Assembly (NCBI RefSeq): GCF_020405225.1
Contig: NZ_CP084472.1
Span: 2,108,001 to 2,172,000 of the forward strand
Reading direction: 5' to 3'
Length of the DNA stretch: 64,000 nt
Source: Natrinema sp. DC36
GTDB lineage: Archaea > Halobacteriota > Halobacteria > Halobacteriales > Natrialbaceae
Made by a program: the position numbers and the translations under genes. Shown in pieces: positions 46,299-55,805 of the stretch. Position 1 is the stretch's first letter. Each line of letters begins with the position of its first letter. The notes under the pieces are model-generated. The model did not search any database and had not been told where the DNA came from. It worked only from the letters and a program-made list of their open reading frames with translations.

Positions 46299-47825
46299 CT
46301 AGAGAAAGAGCCGATAGTAGAACGGACTGACGAACCCCTCGATAACCGCGGCGATCGCCAGCAGGATCCCGATCCCGATCAGCACCCAGAACGCGCGCTC
46401 GAGCGCGTCCGCGAGAGCCGTTCGACTCGCGCGACCCCGCCACGTCCGCCACGCGGTCGCGCCGACGGACACCCCCAGCGCGCCCGCGATCAGGATGGCC
46501 GGGATCTCGAGAACGCCGTGGGGAACGACGAATGCGGCGAGTTCCAGCGGATCGACCTCGAGGCGGGCCATGATCCCGAGGAAGACGCCGTTGAACAGCA
46601 GCGATACGATCGCGGGGACCGCGAGCGCGACCCCGGCGTAGGCCGTCGTGAGCGCGACGAACCAGTTGTTGCCGAACAGATTGGCCGCCATCGTCGGCGG
46701 GAAGATCCCCTCGAGTCGAGCCGTGATTGACGCATCGAACGTCCCGACGTAGGGGCCGGCAGCGGCCCAGCCCATCCAGAATCCGAGGAGACCGAGGCCG
46801 AGGACGAACGCGTGCGTCCCGGGCCGCGCCCGGACGAACGACACCATCTCGCGCCAGCCGCGGCGGAGTCCGGCCCGGACCCCGTCCCGAAGCGATCGCG
46901 TCGGTGGCTCCGGCGGAGTCAATCGGTCCCGATAGCCGCAGTAGACGGCGGACTTCAGCAGATCGAGGGTCGGCATCGCGACCAGCACAGAGACCAGCGA
47001 GCCGACGGTGACGACGTCGACGAGCGAGAACAGTCCGGTGAGCGTCGACAGTCCGATCAGCATCCCGATCGCGATCACGTAGTAAAAGCCCGCGTCCACC
47101 GGCCGTGCGCGAATGAACCCCGCGGCGCTCCGCAGCGATCCGAATACGCCCGCATCGTCGACGACGATCGCGACCGGCGCAAAGGCGAACAGCGCACGAA
47201 CGACGAGGAGGACGACGAACGCGACGAGCGCACCGAGCAAGATGACGGGGAGAGCGAGGGCTGCGGACCCCGTCGCGAGCGAGACGATGCCGCCGAACAG
47301 CGCCGCTCCGATGCCGATGGCACCGAGTACCGCCACCCAGCACAGCAACTCGAGGACGAACAGGCCGAGAAACCGAAGCCAGTAGCGGCGGACGCCGTCG
47401 ATCCCGGCGACGAGGCCGCGCTCGTCCCGAAGCCGACCGTAACAGGCCGCGAGCTGGCCGGCGGCGACAATGGCGGACAGCACCGCGAACAGGACGACGC
47501 TCACGGCGATCGCCACGAGGGCGAGGACGACCAGCGATGGCGTCACCAGTTGCTCGAAGATCGGCTCGAGGCCGGTGGCCCACGCGTCGAACGCCTCGGG
47601 ATCGGCCTCGGGACTCGGCGGCGAGTCGAGTTCGACGAGGTGTGTTCGAATCGACTCGAGGCGTCCGGACCTCGAGAGGTGGAGATACGCGATGCCGATC
47701 GCGAGAAACGGAACGACGCGGACGATCGCGGGGATCGCGACGCCGAGCAGGTACAGGGGCAGGAGATCCCCCGGGCGACGACGGAGGACGGCGACGACGG
47801 CGGCGACGAAATCGGAGAGGGACAT
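46299..47825 (-). CDS. SpoIIM-like membrane protein
   Basis: 508 residues with about 11 membrane helices in two halves. The first half has five or six helices and short loops; the second matches the stage II sporulation protein M domain: FLGIMARLEVDPLELAAFVVPHGVLEIPAILIAGALG with the final AAVIEGFVSPFYYRLFL. In archaea the SpoIIM domain is not linked to sporulation; roles in membrane shaping are suspected. No partner gene is adjacent; its start faces the rhodanese gene divergently. Confidence 0.83.
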   Translation of the reverse strand: MSLSDFVAAVVAVLRRRPGDLLPLYLLGVAIPAIVRVVPFLAIGIAYLHLSRSGRLESIRTHLVELDSPPSPEADPEAFDAWATGLEPIFEQLVTPSLVVLALVAIAVSVVLFAVLSAIVAAGQLAACYGRLRDERGLVAGIDGVRRYWLRFLGLFVLELLCWVAVLGAIGIGAALFGGIVSLATGSAALALPVILLGALVAFVVLLVVRALFAFAPVAIVVDDAGVFGSLRSAAGFIRARPVDAGFYYVIAIGMLIGLSTLTGLFSLVDVVTVGSLVSVLVAMPTLDLLKSAVYCGYRDRLTPPEPPTRSLRDGVRAGLRRGWREMVSFVRARPGTHAFVLGLGLLGFWMGWAAAGPYVGTFDASITARLEGIFPPTMAANLFGNNWFVALTTAYAGVALAVPAIVSLLFNGVFLGIMARLEVDPLELAAFVVPHGVLEIPAILIAGALGVSVGATAWRTWRGRASRTALADALERAFWVLIGIGILLAIAAVIEGFVSPFYYRLFL

Positions 47826-47981
47826 ACTCGACCGTTAGACGGCGTATCAGTTAAATGAACCCTCTCAGCGGCCGGGGAATGCGACCGGTCGAGACAGCGG
47901 ATGATGCGATGGCGCGATATCGAGAGCGACCCCGGAGACTGACGCCTCACTATTTACGTCCCTCGCGTCGTACGGTCGTGT

Positions 47982-49124
47982 ATGGTCACCACAATCTCGC
48001 CCGAACGGCTCGCCGAGTTGCAAGACGAGCACGCCGATTTCGCGCTCGTCGATACCCGTCCCGAAGACAGCTACGAGTCCTGGCACATCGCGGGCGCGCT
48101 CCACTTCCCGTTCGGTCCCGAGGAGGAACTTGACGGCCGACTCGAGGAACTCAGAGACGTCGTCGGTGACGCCGACCGCGTCATCACCGTCTGCGCGAAG
48201 GGGCGCTCCTCGGGCAATCTCGCGACGCGCCTCGAGTCGGCGACCGACGAGTACGAGGTGGCGGCCGTCGACGGCGGCATGAAGGGCTGGAGTAGGGTCT
48301 ACGACCGAGTCGAGATGGACGTGGACGACGGGCTGACGATCGTCCAGATCCAGCGGCGCGCGACGGGCTGTCTGGGCTACGTCGTCGGCTGTACGGAGAC
48401 GGGCGAGGCCCTCGTCGTCGATCCGACCGCGGACACCGACGAGTACGCGGCCGCGGCCGAGGAAGCCGGCCTGACCGTTACCGGCGTGATCGACACGCAC
48501 GTGCACGCCGACCACATTTCCGGCGGTCGAGATCTGGCGGACGACCTCGCGGTACCGTACTATCTCGGCGAGCGCGCGAGCGAGCGCGACGTCGAACGGG
48601 AGTACACGCCGCTCGAGCGCAACGAGGTCCGTCCCATCGGCGAGCGCGAGATCAAAGCGGTGTCCGCGCCGGGCCACACGAGCGAGATGATCAACCTGCT
48701 GGTGGACGACGCAGCGCTGGTGACCGCCGACACGCTGCACGTCGACTCGACGGGGCGGACGGAACTCGAGTTTGGCGAGGGCGAGGGGGAACGAGGCGCT
48801 CGAATGCTCTACGAGACGCTTCATCGCACGATTCTGGCCGAACCCGAAAGCGTCGTCGTCCTGCCGGGGCACGTGACGGTCACCGCCGACGGCGAGTTCG
48901 AACGCGGCGCGCCGGGCGAGCCGATTCGGACGACGATCCGCGCTGCGCGGACGGGGATCGACCTGCTCGGACTCGAGGAAGAGGAGTTCGTCGAGCGGAT
49001 GGCCGACGCCGGCGAGAAGCCGTCGAACTACGAGGAGATCATCGAGTACAACCGCGGCGTAGCGGAGATTCCGCCCGAGGAACGGGTCGAACTCGAGTTG
49101 GGGCCGAACAACTGTTCCGCCTGA
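47982..49124 (+). CDS. Rhodanese-MBL fusion, sulfur-metabolism hydrolase
   Basis: 380 residues. Residues 1-110 are a rhodanese domain with the active-site loop VCAKGRSSGNLA (Cys). Residues 120-330 are a metallo-beta-lactamase fold: IDTHVHADHISGG (H-x-H-x-D-H), SAPGHTSEMINLL and VLPGH. This arrangement, reversed relative to bacterial persulfide dioxygenase-rhodanese fusions, suggests persulfide or thiosulfate handling. Ends in a CSA tail. Single gene with an upstream region of 156 nt. Confidence 0.87.
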   Translation: MVTTISPERLAELQDEHADFALVDTRPEDSYESWHIAGALHFPFGPEEELDGRLEELRDVVGDADRVITVCAKGRSSGNLATRLESATDEYEVAAVDGGMKGWSRVYDRVEMDVDDGLTIVQIQRRATGCLGYVVGCTETGEALVVDPTADTDEYAAAAEEAGLTVTGVIDTHVHADHISGGRDLADDLAVPYYLGERASERDVEREYTPLERNEVRPIGEREIKAVSAPGHTSEMINLLVDDAALVTADTLHVDSTGRTELEFGEGEGERGARMLYETLHRTILAEPESVVVLPGHVTVTADGEFERGAPGEPIRTTIRAARTGIDLLGLEEEEFVERMADAGEKPSNYEEIIEYNRGVAEIPPEERVELELGPNNCSA

Positions 49125-49134
49125 GTTAGCCGAG

Positions 49135-49494
49135 TCAGCGCGAGTACGTCTCGAGTCGGGCCAGCCGTCCGCCGTCGGTTTCGAAGAAGTCGGCGAATTC
49201 GAAGAGCGTCGTCCCCTCTTCGATGACGCGGCCGCGCACCGCGATCCGACCGTCCCCGGCGATCACCGACTCGAGATCGTGACTGGTGTCCGGGTTCGGC
49301 CGCTTCTCGCGCATGAATTCGATGAACTCGTCACGACTCTCGAACGTCCGATCCGGCCGGTGCTGGACGAACGCCGGTGAGAGGGTCTCCTCGAGCGCGT
49401 CGTAGTCGTGGTCGTCGAGTGCGTCGTAGTATCGCCGGACGAGGGCGCGCGCGTCACCGCTCGAGTCGTCTCTCGCATCCGACTCCGTATCCAT
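49135..49494 (-). CDS. SnoaL-like/NTF2-fold protein
   Basis: 119 residues. [38 protein letters not shown] and the remaining strand-rich half match the SnoaL-like polyketide-cyclase/NTF2 superfamily. An internal His (QHRPDR) may be catalytic in relatives. Role unknown. The Met at 49494 is chosen as it precedes a normal acidic N-terminus, [10 protein letters not shown]. It is convergent with the rhodanese-MBL gene. Confidence 0.82.
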   Translation of the reverse strand: MDTESDARDDSSGDARALVRRYYDALDDHDYDALEETLSPAFVQHRPDRTFESRDEFIEFMREKRPNPDTSHDLESVIAGDGRIAVRGRVIEEGTTLFEFADFFETDGGRLARLETYSR

Positions 49495-49548
49495 ACCACC
49501 ACATTCGTCGCCACCGGCAAAAACGTACGACTCCGGTCCTCGAACCGT

Positions 49549-50085
49549 ATGCTTTTCTCTCGGCTCCTCCTCCCTCCGTCCGTGGAGTGTCACGTCTACT
49601 ACGAGGGCGACGACGACCCCGAGAAGTGTACCGCGCGTCGCCTCGAGAAGTTCGATAAAGCGACCCTCTACCGGTCGATGGGGCAGGTGCCCTACGGGGT
49701 CGTCCTCAACCCCCACGCCGAGCGGGCGCTCTCGCCGGACGACCTCGAGGAGGGGCTGGGGACGCTGGTCGCCCTCGATTGCTCGTGGGAGTCCGCCGAA
49801 GCGGCGTCGTTCGAAATGCGCGGCGTCCACCGGGCGCTCCCCTTCCTCGTCGCCGCGAACCCGATCAACTACGGGCGGCCGTTCCGGCTGACCACCGTCG
49901 AAGCGCTCGCCGGCGCGTGCTGCATCTTCGACGAGTGGGAGCGCGCCGAGGACCTGCTCGAGCCGTTCCGCTGGGGCGAGACCTTTCTGACGCTCAACGA
50001 GGAGCCCCTCCGCCGCTACAGCGAGTGTACGGACTCGAGCGAGGTCGTCGCGGTACAGGAGGACTATCTGGCCGACGAGGAGTGA
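49549..50085 (+). CDS. tsr3: Tsr3 rRNA aminocarboxypropyltransferase
   Basis: 178 residues. Adds the acp group from S-adenosylmethionine to a hypermodified uridine of small-subunit r[27 protein letters not shown] (residues 10-33), [61 protein letters not shown] match Tsr3 (DUF367). The ATG at 49549 is just before the first conserved block. Single gene. Confidence 0.9.
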   Translation: MLFSRLLLPPSVECHVYYEGDDDPEKCTARRLEKFDKATLYRSMGQVPYGVVLNPHAERALSPDDLEEGLGTLVALDCSWESAEAASFEMRGVHRALPFLVAANPINYGRPFRLTTVEALAGACCIFDEWERAEDLLEPFRWGETFLTLNEEPLRRYSECTDSSEVVAVQEDYLADEE

Positions 50086-50106
50086 CGACACGGCGGCGAC
50101 CGGCTC

Positions 50107-51045
50107 CTATCGGCTCCCCTCGGACGGCACACCGTCGTCACCCGTCCGCCGACTGCCACCGCGGCGTGCGAGCCACGATTCGTAGCCGGCGTAGCCGAGC
50201 GAAATGGCGCCGAACAGCACGAGGAGGACGACGGGGTAGAACGCGCGTCCGCCGCCCGTCTCCCCCGATCGGAGGACGAGCGCGGTGAAGCCGAGCGCGG
50301 TCACGACGAACCCGAGCCCGATCGCCGCCAAGACGATTCGCATCGGACGAGTCGTTCCGGCCGTCTTCGGCTCCGCGGTCGGGGGCGATCTTCGTCCGCT
50401 CTCGAGCGCGTGATCGAACGGCTCGACGTGGCGGTCCGGAACCGGGACGAACAGCGGCGGGCCCTGAACCCGACGGAGTACGACGACCCGCCAGGGCGAG
50501 AGCGGACCCAGCGGGAGCCGCCAGGCGCTGCGGACGTTCTCGAACTCGACGACGACCGCACCGCCGAACCGGTCGTCGTCACCGAGCGTCAACCGCCGTT
50601 CGGCGATCTCGAGTTCGACGTCCGTTGCGAGCGGACTAACGACGACGAGCGACGCCAGCAGGCCGGCGAACAGGATGGCCAGTAGTTCGGCCGCGACGGC
50701 GACCGAGACCACGATGAGGGTCGCACCGACGACCGTCGAGATGGCGATGCCGCGGTTCGTGAGTCGAGCCGGTCCCGTGTACTGGTCGAACCACTTCGAT
50801 CCGTTCGGTCCGTATCGTACGAGGATCAGGAGGTATAGCAGCGACATCGGTCCGCCAATGAGGGCGAGTATTAGCGCCACTGCAAGCGCCGACGCATCGA
50901 ACGCGCCGACCACGACGAGCGTGACGCCGCTGATCGCGAGCAGGAGGCCGAAGCCGCCGAAGAGGCCGTAGGGGGCGTAGGTCGCAACCTGCAACAGCCA
51001 ACTCTCACGCGGCCCGAACGTCCACCGCACCGATTCCGTCTCCAT
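50107..51045 (-). CDS. Multi-spanning membrane protein, unknown
   Basis: 312 residues. Four membrane helices in the first 150 residues (two around YGLFGGFGLLLAISGVTLVVVG and ALAVALILALIGGPMSLLYLLIL, two around ISTVVGATLIVVSVAVAAELLAILFAGLL), a soluble PH-like stretch of about 90 residues, then two more helices. No motif identifies a function. The polar C-terminal tail ends in GSRRTGDDGVPSEGSR. Codon use is normal. Confidence 0.68.
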   Translation of the reverse strand: METESVRWTFGPRESWLLQVATYAPYGLFGGFGLLLAISGVTLVVVGAFDASALAVALILALIGGPMSLLYLLILVRYGPNGSKWFDQYTGPARLTNRGIAISTVVGATLIVVSVAVAAELLAILFAGLLASLVVVSPLATDVELEIAERRLTLGDDDRFGGAVVVEFENVRSAWRLPLGPLSPWRVVVLRRVQGPPLFVPVPDRHVEPFDHALESGRRSPPTAEPKTAGTTRPMRIVLAAIGLGFVVTALGFTALVLRSGETGGGRAFYPVVLLVLFGAISLGYAGYESWLARRGGSRRTGDDGVPSEGSR

Positions 51046-51132
51046 CGTCGGCCCCTACGGCCGGTCCGCCCCTAAGTGTTTACTCTGTAACCAGTTTTTC
51101 GAGTTGCGACCTGGCCCGTCGGATCACAGCGA

Positions 51133-51138
51133 TTAAAT
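51133..51138 (+). promoter_or_regulatory. TATA box of rpl40e
   Basis: TTAAAT is centred 25-26 nt before the ATG of rpl40e at 51161, fitting a leaderless transcript. Confidence 0.65.
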
Positions 51139-51160
51139 GCACCACGGGCGAAGGCCGAGT

Positions 51161-51310
51161 ATGGCCAGTTTCGACGCCGCTGAGAAACGGACGCTCGAGA
51201 AGATGATCTGCATGCGCTGTAACGCTCGCAACTCCAAGCGAGCCAACCGATGCCGGAAGTGCGGATACAAGAAGCTTCGCCCCAAGGCGAAGGAAGCCCG
51301 CGCCGCATAA
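51161..51310 (+). CDS. rpl40e: Large-subunit ribosomal protein L40e
   Basis: A short 49-residue gene that is easy to miss. Translation gives [20 protein letters not shown], then [20 protein letters not shown] and a final PKAKEARAA. The four Cys in CMRC and CRKC form the single zinc site of archaeal L40e. It is basic while its neighbours are acidic, as expected for a ribosomal protein. A TATA box 26 nt upstream supports the start. Unlike eukaryotic L40 it has no ubiquitin fusion. Confidence 0.95.
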   Translation: MASFDAAEKRTLEKMICMRCNARNSKRANRCRKCGYKKLRPKAKEARAA

Positions 51311-51426
51311 TCGACCGCGGCGGATCGCGACCACGGCGGATCGGTCGTTTCGATCCGCTTTCTTCCGGTCTACCGTCTCACTCGCAGTTACAACATCGTC
51401 CGAGCAGCGGACGCTCGGAACGGCCG

Positions 51427-52053
51427 CTACTCGTCCGGATACTTCGGCTCCCGCTTTTCGGCTCGCTCGAGCGCCGTCGTCACCACGTCGCGCACGTCGC
51501 CGTGGAAGACGCCACCGTGGCCCGCGTACATGTGCTCGACGCCGGCAGACTGACTGCCGTCGGGCATGCGCTCGAGTAAGTCCTGAATGCTCTCGATGAG
51601 TCGCTCGCGGGACTGACCGGCCATGTCGGTGCGGCCGAAGCTCCCGTACTCGAACGCGCCGTCGTCGTGGACGACCACGTCGCCGGAGAACAGCGACGAG
51701 TCGGAGACGAACGAGACGTGGTCGTCGGCGTGCCCCGGCGTGTAGACGACGTCGAACTCCTCGTCGCCGATCCGGACCGTATCGCCGTCGTCGATTTCGT
51801 GCGTCCGCGTCGGGTGATCGTCGTAGGCGTACACCTCGGGATCGAACGCATCACAGACCGCCTCGAGCTGGGCGACGTGATCGCCGTGCTGGTGGGTCAT
51901 GACGACGGCCTCGAGGTCGTCGGTGTGCTCGCGGATCTCGTCGACGACGCCGTCCATCGCACCGGCGTCGACCAGCGTCGTCCGATCGCCGACGACCAGA
52001 TAGGCGTTGCACGTGAACGTCTCCGCGTCCTCGGTGACGTGGTGAACCTCCAT
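51427..52053 (-). CDS. MBL-fold metallo-hydrolase
   Basis: 208 residues. VVMTHQHGDHVAQ gives the H-x-H-x-D-H metal site, VVYTPGHADDHVSFV the next His, SLFSGDVVVH the bridging Asp and MYAGHGG the last His. Typical glyoxalase-II-like binuclear hydrolase, substrate unknown. The start at 52053 (MEVHHVTED) precedes the first strand; the frame upstream is not protein-like. Single gene, convergent with rpl40e. Confidence 0.87.
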   Translation of the reverse strand: MEVHHVTEDAETFTCNAYLVVGDRTTLVDAGAMDGVVDEIREHTDDLEAVVMTHQHGDHVAQLEAVCDAFDPEVYAYDDHPTRTHEIDDGDTVRIGDEEFDVVYTPGHADDHVSFVSDSSLFSGDVVVHDDGAFEYGSFGRTDMAGQSRERLIESIQDLLERMPDGSQSAGVEHMYAGHGGVFHGDVRDVVTTALERAEKREPKYPDE

Positions 52054-52285
52054 ACGGGGACAGTTGCGGGCCGACGGCAAAAACGGTGCCCTCGATACCC
52101 GCTCTGCAATCAGCCAGCAGTAGCAGTACTCTCTCACTCACCCTCCCGCATATTTGATACTATTCTTATATGCAACGTTCCTTACAGTGGTATTGGCCGG
52201 TCTCCGGGGCGTCTCATCTACTTGGAAACACCTACTAAACTGGAACCATTGACTTTTTCAATCGGACTCTCATAGGTAACACCGT

Positions 52286-52491
<206 letters not shown>

Positions 52492-52492
<1 letters not shown>

Positions 52493-53070
52493 TGAAGTCC
52501 GGGGTGCGGGCGCTGGGTATCGCCGAATCGTACCGCGCCGATCGGACCCGTGGTCGAACCCGAAGTACGCTCGCCGGCGCCGTCGTTCGCGCCGATCGAG
52601 CGTTCGATGGGCTCGCGTACGGCTCCTGTCGCGTCGGCGGTACCGACGGAACCGCCGCCGTGATCGACCTGATCGACGAACTCGATCGGCCGGACGCGAG
52701 GTACATCCTGCTCGGCGCCGTCGCCCCCGCCTGGTACAACGTTCTCGATCTTTCGACGATACACCGCGCAGTCGACCAACCGGTACTCGCCGTGACGTTC
52801 GAAGCGAGCGGCGGCCTCGAGGCCGGTCTCCGGGACGCGTTTTCGGGACCCGAACTCGAGGAGCGACTCGAGACCTACCGGGCGCTGCCGGAACGACGCG
52901 AACTGTCGGTCAACGAAGAGACCGTCTACGTGAGGTGCGTGGGGCTCGAGCCCGCCGATGCCGACGAGGTTGTCCGAGCATTCACACCCGCGGGCGGCCG
53001 TCCGGAGCCGATTCGGGTCGCGAGGCAGGCGGCTCGAGCGGGAGCGTCCTACGTTCGATCGCTCGAGTAA
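52492..53070 (+). CDS. DUF99 family protein
   Basis: 192 residues. VRALGIAESYRADRTRG, LAGAVVRADRAFDGLAYG, YILLGAVAPAWYNVLDLSTIH and VLAVTFEASGGLEAGLRDAF match the archaeal DUF99/UPF0215 family, whose fold resembles endonuclease V. Activity unproven. It is coupled to the upstream DUF5786-like gene (ATG overlaps TGA). Normal codon use. Confidence 0.85.
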
Positions 53071-53197
53071 GCGCGTCGTGGACGTCTCAGCGAACGGGTC
53101 CTGGGACACCACTATCGGACGAATGCGTCGCGATTCGGCTACCCAGCCGGTCGGTCCGAACGTTTGCTGAACAGGGTGTTCAGGAGTGAGTTCGATG

Positions 53198-53360
53198 AAC
53201 GAAGTGCTCTGCTACCGTGGCAACACGGAATGGCCACGCCCTCCCCAGCCGATTCGCTCGCTCGCAGGCTCGTTCGCTCATCCCTCGCGCAATATCGTCT
53301 GCCACCCTCGCTAGCGCTCGGATGGCCGACAGCGCGCGCCACCGCACGCCGGTTGGCTGG
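53198..53360 (-). repeat. Dispersed repeat element, copy B (inverted)
   Basis: Reverse complement of the element at 45954-46115, about four-fifths identical without gaps. The stem of copy A is kept here by different bases: TCGGCCATCC against GGGTGGCAGA (read on minus) retains eight Watson-Crick pairs and one G-T. It fills most of the gap 53071-53488 between the DUF99 and uracil-DNA glycosylase genes; nothing else was seen there. Confidence 0.85.
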
Positions 53361-53488
53361 TCTGGAGCGATACGTCGTTCGCCTGTGCCGATCGATCCGG
53401 TGGATCGTTCGCACTGGATTCGTCGCCCGTTGTCACACTCGTTACCCGCGTCCGAAAGACGTAGGAGGCGGCCAGCCGAGAGCCCACT

Positions 53489-54085
53489 ATGGGAGAGATG
53501 GAGGATCTCTGCGTCACGGAGTGCATGCGCTGTCCGGCGCTCGTCGACTCTCGAAGCCGGATCGTCAACGGTGCCGGACCCGAGGATGCCGACCTGCTGT
53601 TCGTGGGTGAGGGCCCCGGCGCGAAGGAGGACGAGCAGGGCGAACCGTTCGTCGGCCGTAGCGGCACCGTCCTGGACGACGGGCTCCGAGACGTCGGCCT
53701 CGAGCGAGGCGATATCCGGATCACCAACTGCGTGCGCTGTCGCCCGCCGGAGAACCGCGATCCGAAGAAAGACGAACTCGCGAACTGTCGGGGCTACCTC
53801 GAGCGGGAGATCGATCGCCTCGATCCCGAGGTGATCGTCACGCTCGGGAAGGTACCGAGCGAACACCTGCTCGAGCGGTCGGTCGCAGTGACCAAGGAGG
53901 CGGGCGATCTCGAGGAGATACGGATCGACGGCACGCCGCGGCGACTCCTGATCTGCGTGCACCCGGCGGCGACGCTGTACGACCGCAGCCAGGAGGAAAC
54001 GTTCGAGAACGCCCTCGAGCGGGCGGCCGAACTCGCGGGCGTTGCCGACAGCGAGGGCGGACAGTCGCGACTCGACGGTTTCTGA
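53489..54085 (+). CDS. Uracil-DNA glycosylase, family 4 type
   Basis: 198 residues. Removes uracil from DNA. CMRCPALVDSR with CVRCRPPENRDPKK provides Cys ligands of the 4Fe-4S cluster (with a further Cys in ELANCRGYLE). The active-site loop GEGPGAKEDEQGEPFVGRSG and the C-terminal CVHPAATL motif match family 4 enzymes. The start could also be Met at 53498. Single gene, 90 nt before hisH. Confidence 0.91.
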   Translation: MGEMEDLCVTECMRCPALVDSRSRIVNGAGPEDADLLFVGEGPGAKEDEQGEPFVGRSGTVLDDGLRDVGLERGDIRITNCVRCRPPENRDPKKDELANCRGYLEREIDRLDPEVIVTLGKVPSEHLLERSVAVTKEAGDLEEIRIDGTPRRLLICVHPAATLYDRSQEETFENALERAAELAGVADSEGGQSRLDGF

Positions 54086-54177
54086 GCGCAGGTGTCGCTC
54101 ACCGGAGACGGCGAACGCGTCCGGTGAAAATTGACTGGAAGGGGAATACACTTTACCACGCCGCACCGATTACCGGT

Positions 54178-54840
54178 ATGAGCACCGTCTCGTCTCCACA
54201 GGAGCAGTCCCTCGCCTCCGTCGTCATCGTCGACTACGGACTGGGGAACCTCCGCAGCGTCACTCGCGGCCTCGAGCGCGCGGGTGCCGATGTCGAGATC
54301 ACCGACGATCCGGCGGCGTTCGCGGCGGCCGATGGCGTCGTTCTGCCGGGCGTCGGCGCATTCCGCGAAGGCGTCGAGAACGCCGACCCGCTCCGCGAGG
54401 ACCTCCTCGAGGTGGCTGACAGCGGCACCCCTCTCTTCGGCATCTGTCTCGGCATGCAGATGCTGCTCACGACGAGCGAGGAGGGCGAAACCGACGGCGA
54501 GTCGGCCGTCCAGGGGCTGGATCTGATCCCCGGAACCAACGTCCGATTCGCGGAGGGCCAGAAGGTTCCGCACATGGGCTGGAACGAACTCGACGTCCAG
54601 CGGGATCACCCCCTCGTGGAGGGCGTGGACGGAAACTACGCGTACTTCGTTCACTCCTACTACGCGGCCCCGGACGACGAGCACGCGACGGTGGCGACGA
54701 CGGACTACGAACTCGAGTTCCCCTCGATCGTCGCAAACGAGGCGGGGAACGTCTTCGGCACGCAGTTCCACCCCGAGAAGAGCGGCGAGACGGGGCTGCA
54801 GATCTTGCGAAACTTCGTTGAAATCTGCGCCGAAAAGTGA
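54178..54840 (+). CDS. hisH: Imidazole glycerol phosphate synthase glutaminase subunit HisH
   Basis: 220 residues. The glutaminase triad is visible: Cys in FGICLGMQML, His and Glu in TQFHPEKSGETG. VIVDYGLGNLRSV begins the domain and VPHMGWNEL is the HisF contact region. It supplies ammonia to HisF in histidine synthesis. HisF is not in the window. The ATG at 54178 is chosen; upstream codons look non-coding. Followed by the probable replication origin. Confidence 0.94.
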   Translation: MSTVSSPQEQSLASVVIVDYGLGNLRSVTRGLERAGADVEITDDPAAFAAADGVVLPGVGAFREGVENADPLREDLLEVADSGTPLFGICLGMQMLLTTSEEGETDGESAVQGLDLIPGTNVRFAEGQKVPHMGWNELDVQRDHPLVEGVDGNYAYFVHSYYAAPDDEHATVATTDYELEFPSIVANEAGNVFGTQFHPEKSGETGLQILRNFVEICAEK

Positions 54841-55083
54841 TTTGACCGCGAACGACCACCGGGAGTGAGCGGCCTTTTTGGTCCAGGTTTTTGCCGTGGG
54901 TGGTCGGCGAAACCGAGCCGGACGGGAAAAGGTGAGTGAGTGAGTGGGAGAGTGCGACGGGAGTACGGATCTGCGGAACTTCGTCGGGAGCTGCGCAGCA
55001 GAGTACGGTTACTGGAGTTGATCGGGAGACGTGACTGCTCCCACCAGATGGGGAGGGTTGGATCGAGCCAAGTGACGAAGGGA
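54841..55083. other. Left flank of the origin region
   Basis: 243 nt without a gene. Two T5 tracts (54875-54879 and 54888-54892) after hisH may terminate it. A GTGAGTGAGTGAGTG run (54932-54946) is a short tandem repeat. No ORB-like box was seen in this part. Confidence 0.4.
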
Positions 55084-55805
55084 CACACCCCAGAGTGCCG
55101 CTGTAAGTCCTCCGTATAATGGCCGAACTGCGATATTTCGCTCGATCTGGACAAGTCTCGAGTTCAACTATCACGGCATCTGAAACGGGAGACGGTACTG
55201 TTAAATAGTACTGGTGTGTCACAGTTCACTGAGTGTTTTGAACGCAAGTACGTTCAATCGGTTTCGAACGCAAGTACGTTCAATCGGTTTCGAACGCAAG
55301 TACGTTCAATCGGTTTCGAACGCAGAATCGTCACTCGAGTCGATTCAGCCCACTACCGCCGTCCACCTAATTACTCTCCTGTACCCGTCTTTCGCTCGAT
55401 TTGCGCGCTCGAACCCTCGTTTCTGGTACTCCCCCACCGCCGCATCGTTACAGCGGCACCGTAGGGTGTGTGACTCCGAATACAGCGGCACCGAGGGGTG
55501 AGGAACAGTGGTATCAGCCCATCTATAAACTGCTCCGACGATATACAGCAGAAATCCGGTACGCAACTGCAGGTGAACCCGGCGAATCGGCTCTCGAGAG
55601 GAGGGATCCGAGTACGATACATCGAGATCGTACGGTCACGGACGGACAATACAGCGGAAATGCGGAGTTGTATTCCGACTATACAGCGGCAGTGAGGGGT
55701 CGAAACTCCTATCTCTACATCCTCTAAAGCATATTTAGACAATATACAGCGGCACCACGGTTCGAATGGATTAAGTGGTCCCCAACGAACCGTTCGACCA
55801 ACTGA
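55084..55805. other. Probable replication origin (oriC) with ORB-like boxes
   Basis: TTACAGCGGCACTCTGGGGTGTG occurs on the minus strand at 55084-55106. Related boxes on plus are at 55448 (CACCGTAGGGTG end), 55480, 55649, 55681 and 55744, each starting WTACAGCGGMA; a weaker one is at 55543. The inverted left box and direct right boxes bracket about 340 nt with AT-rich words and a 26-bp tandem repeat, the usual layout of archaeal origins where Orc1/Cdc6 binds. The orc1 gene starts right after the last box. No gene lies inside. Confidence 0.82.
55240..55329. repeat. 26-bp tandem repeat with internal palindrome
   Basis: Three identical copies (55240-55265, 55266-55291, 55292-55317) and a partial fourth (from 55318) of GAACGCAAGTACGTTCAATC plus GGTTTC. 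GAACG/CGTTC around CAAGTA makes each unit partly palindromic. No spacers, so it is not a CRISPR. It lies between the inverted ORB-like boxes and may be an iteron-like binding site. Confidence 0.85.

Noticed and set aside
46299-47825. Evidence of sporulation from the SpoIIM domain
   Set aside because: The domain is widespread in non-sporulating archaea; no other sporulation gene is present.
55240-55329. Short CRISPR array
   Set aside because: The 26-bp units follow directly on each other with no spacers and no cas genes are present.
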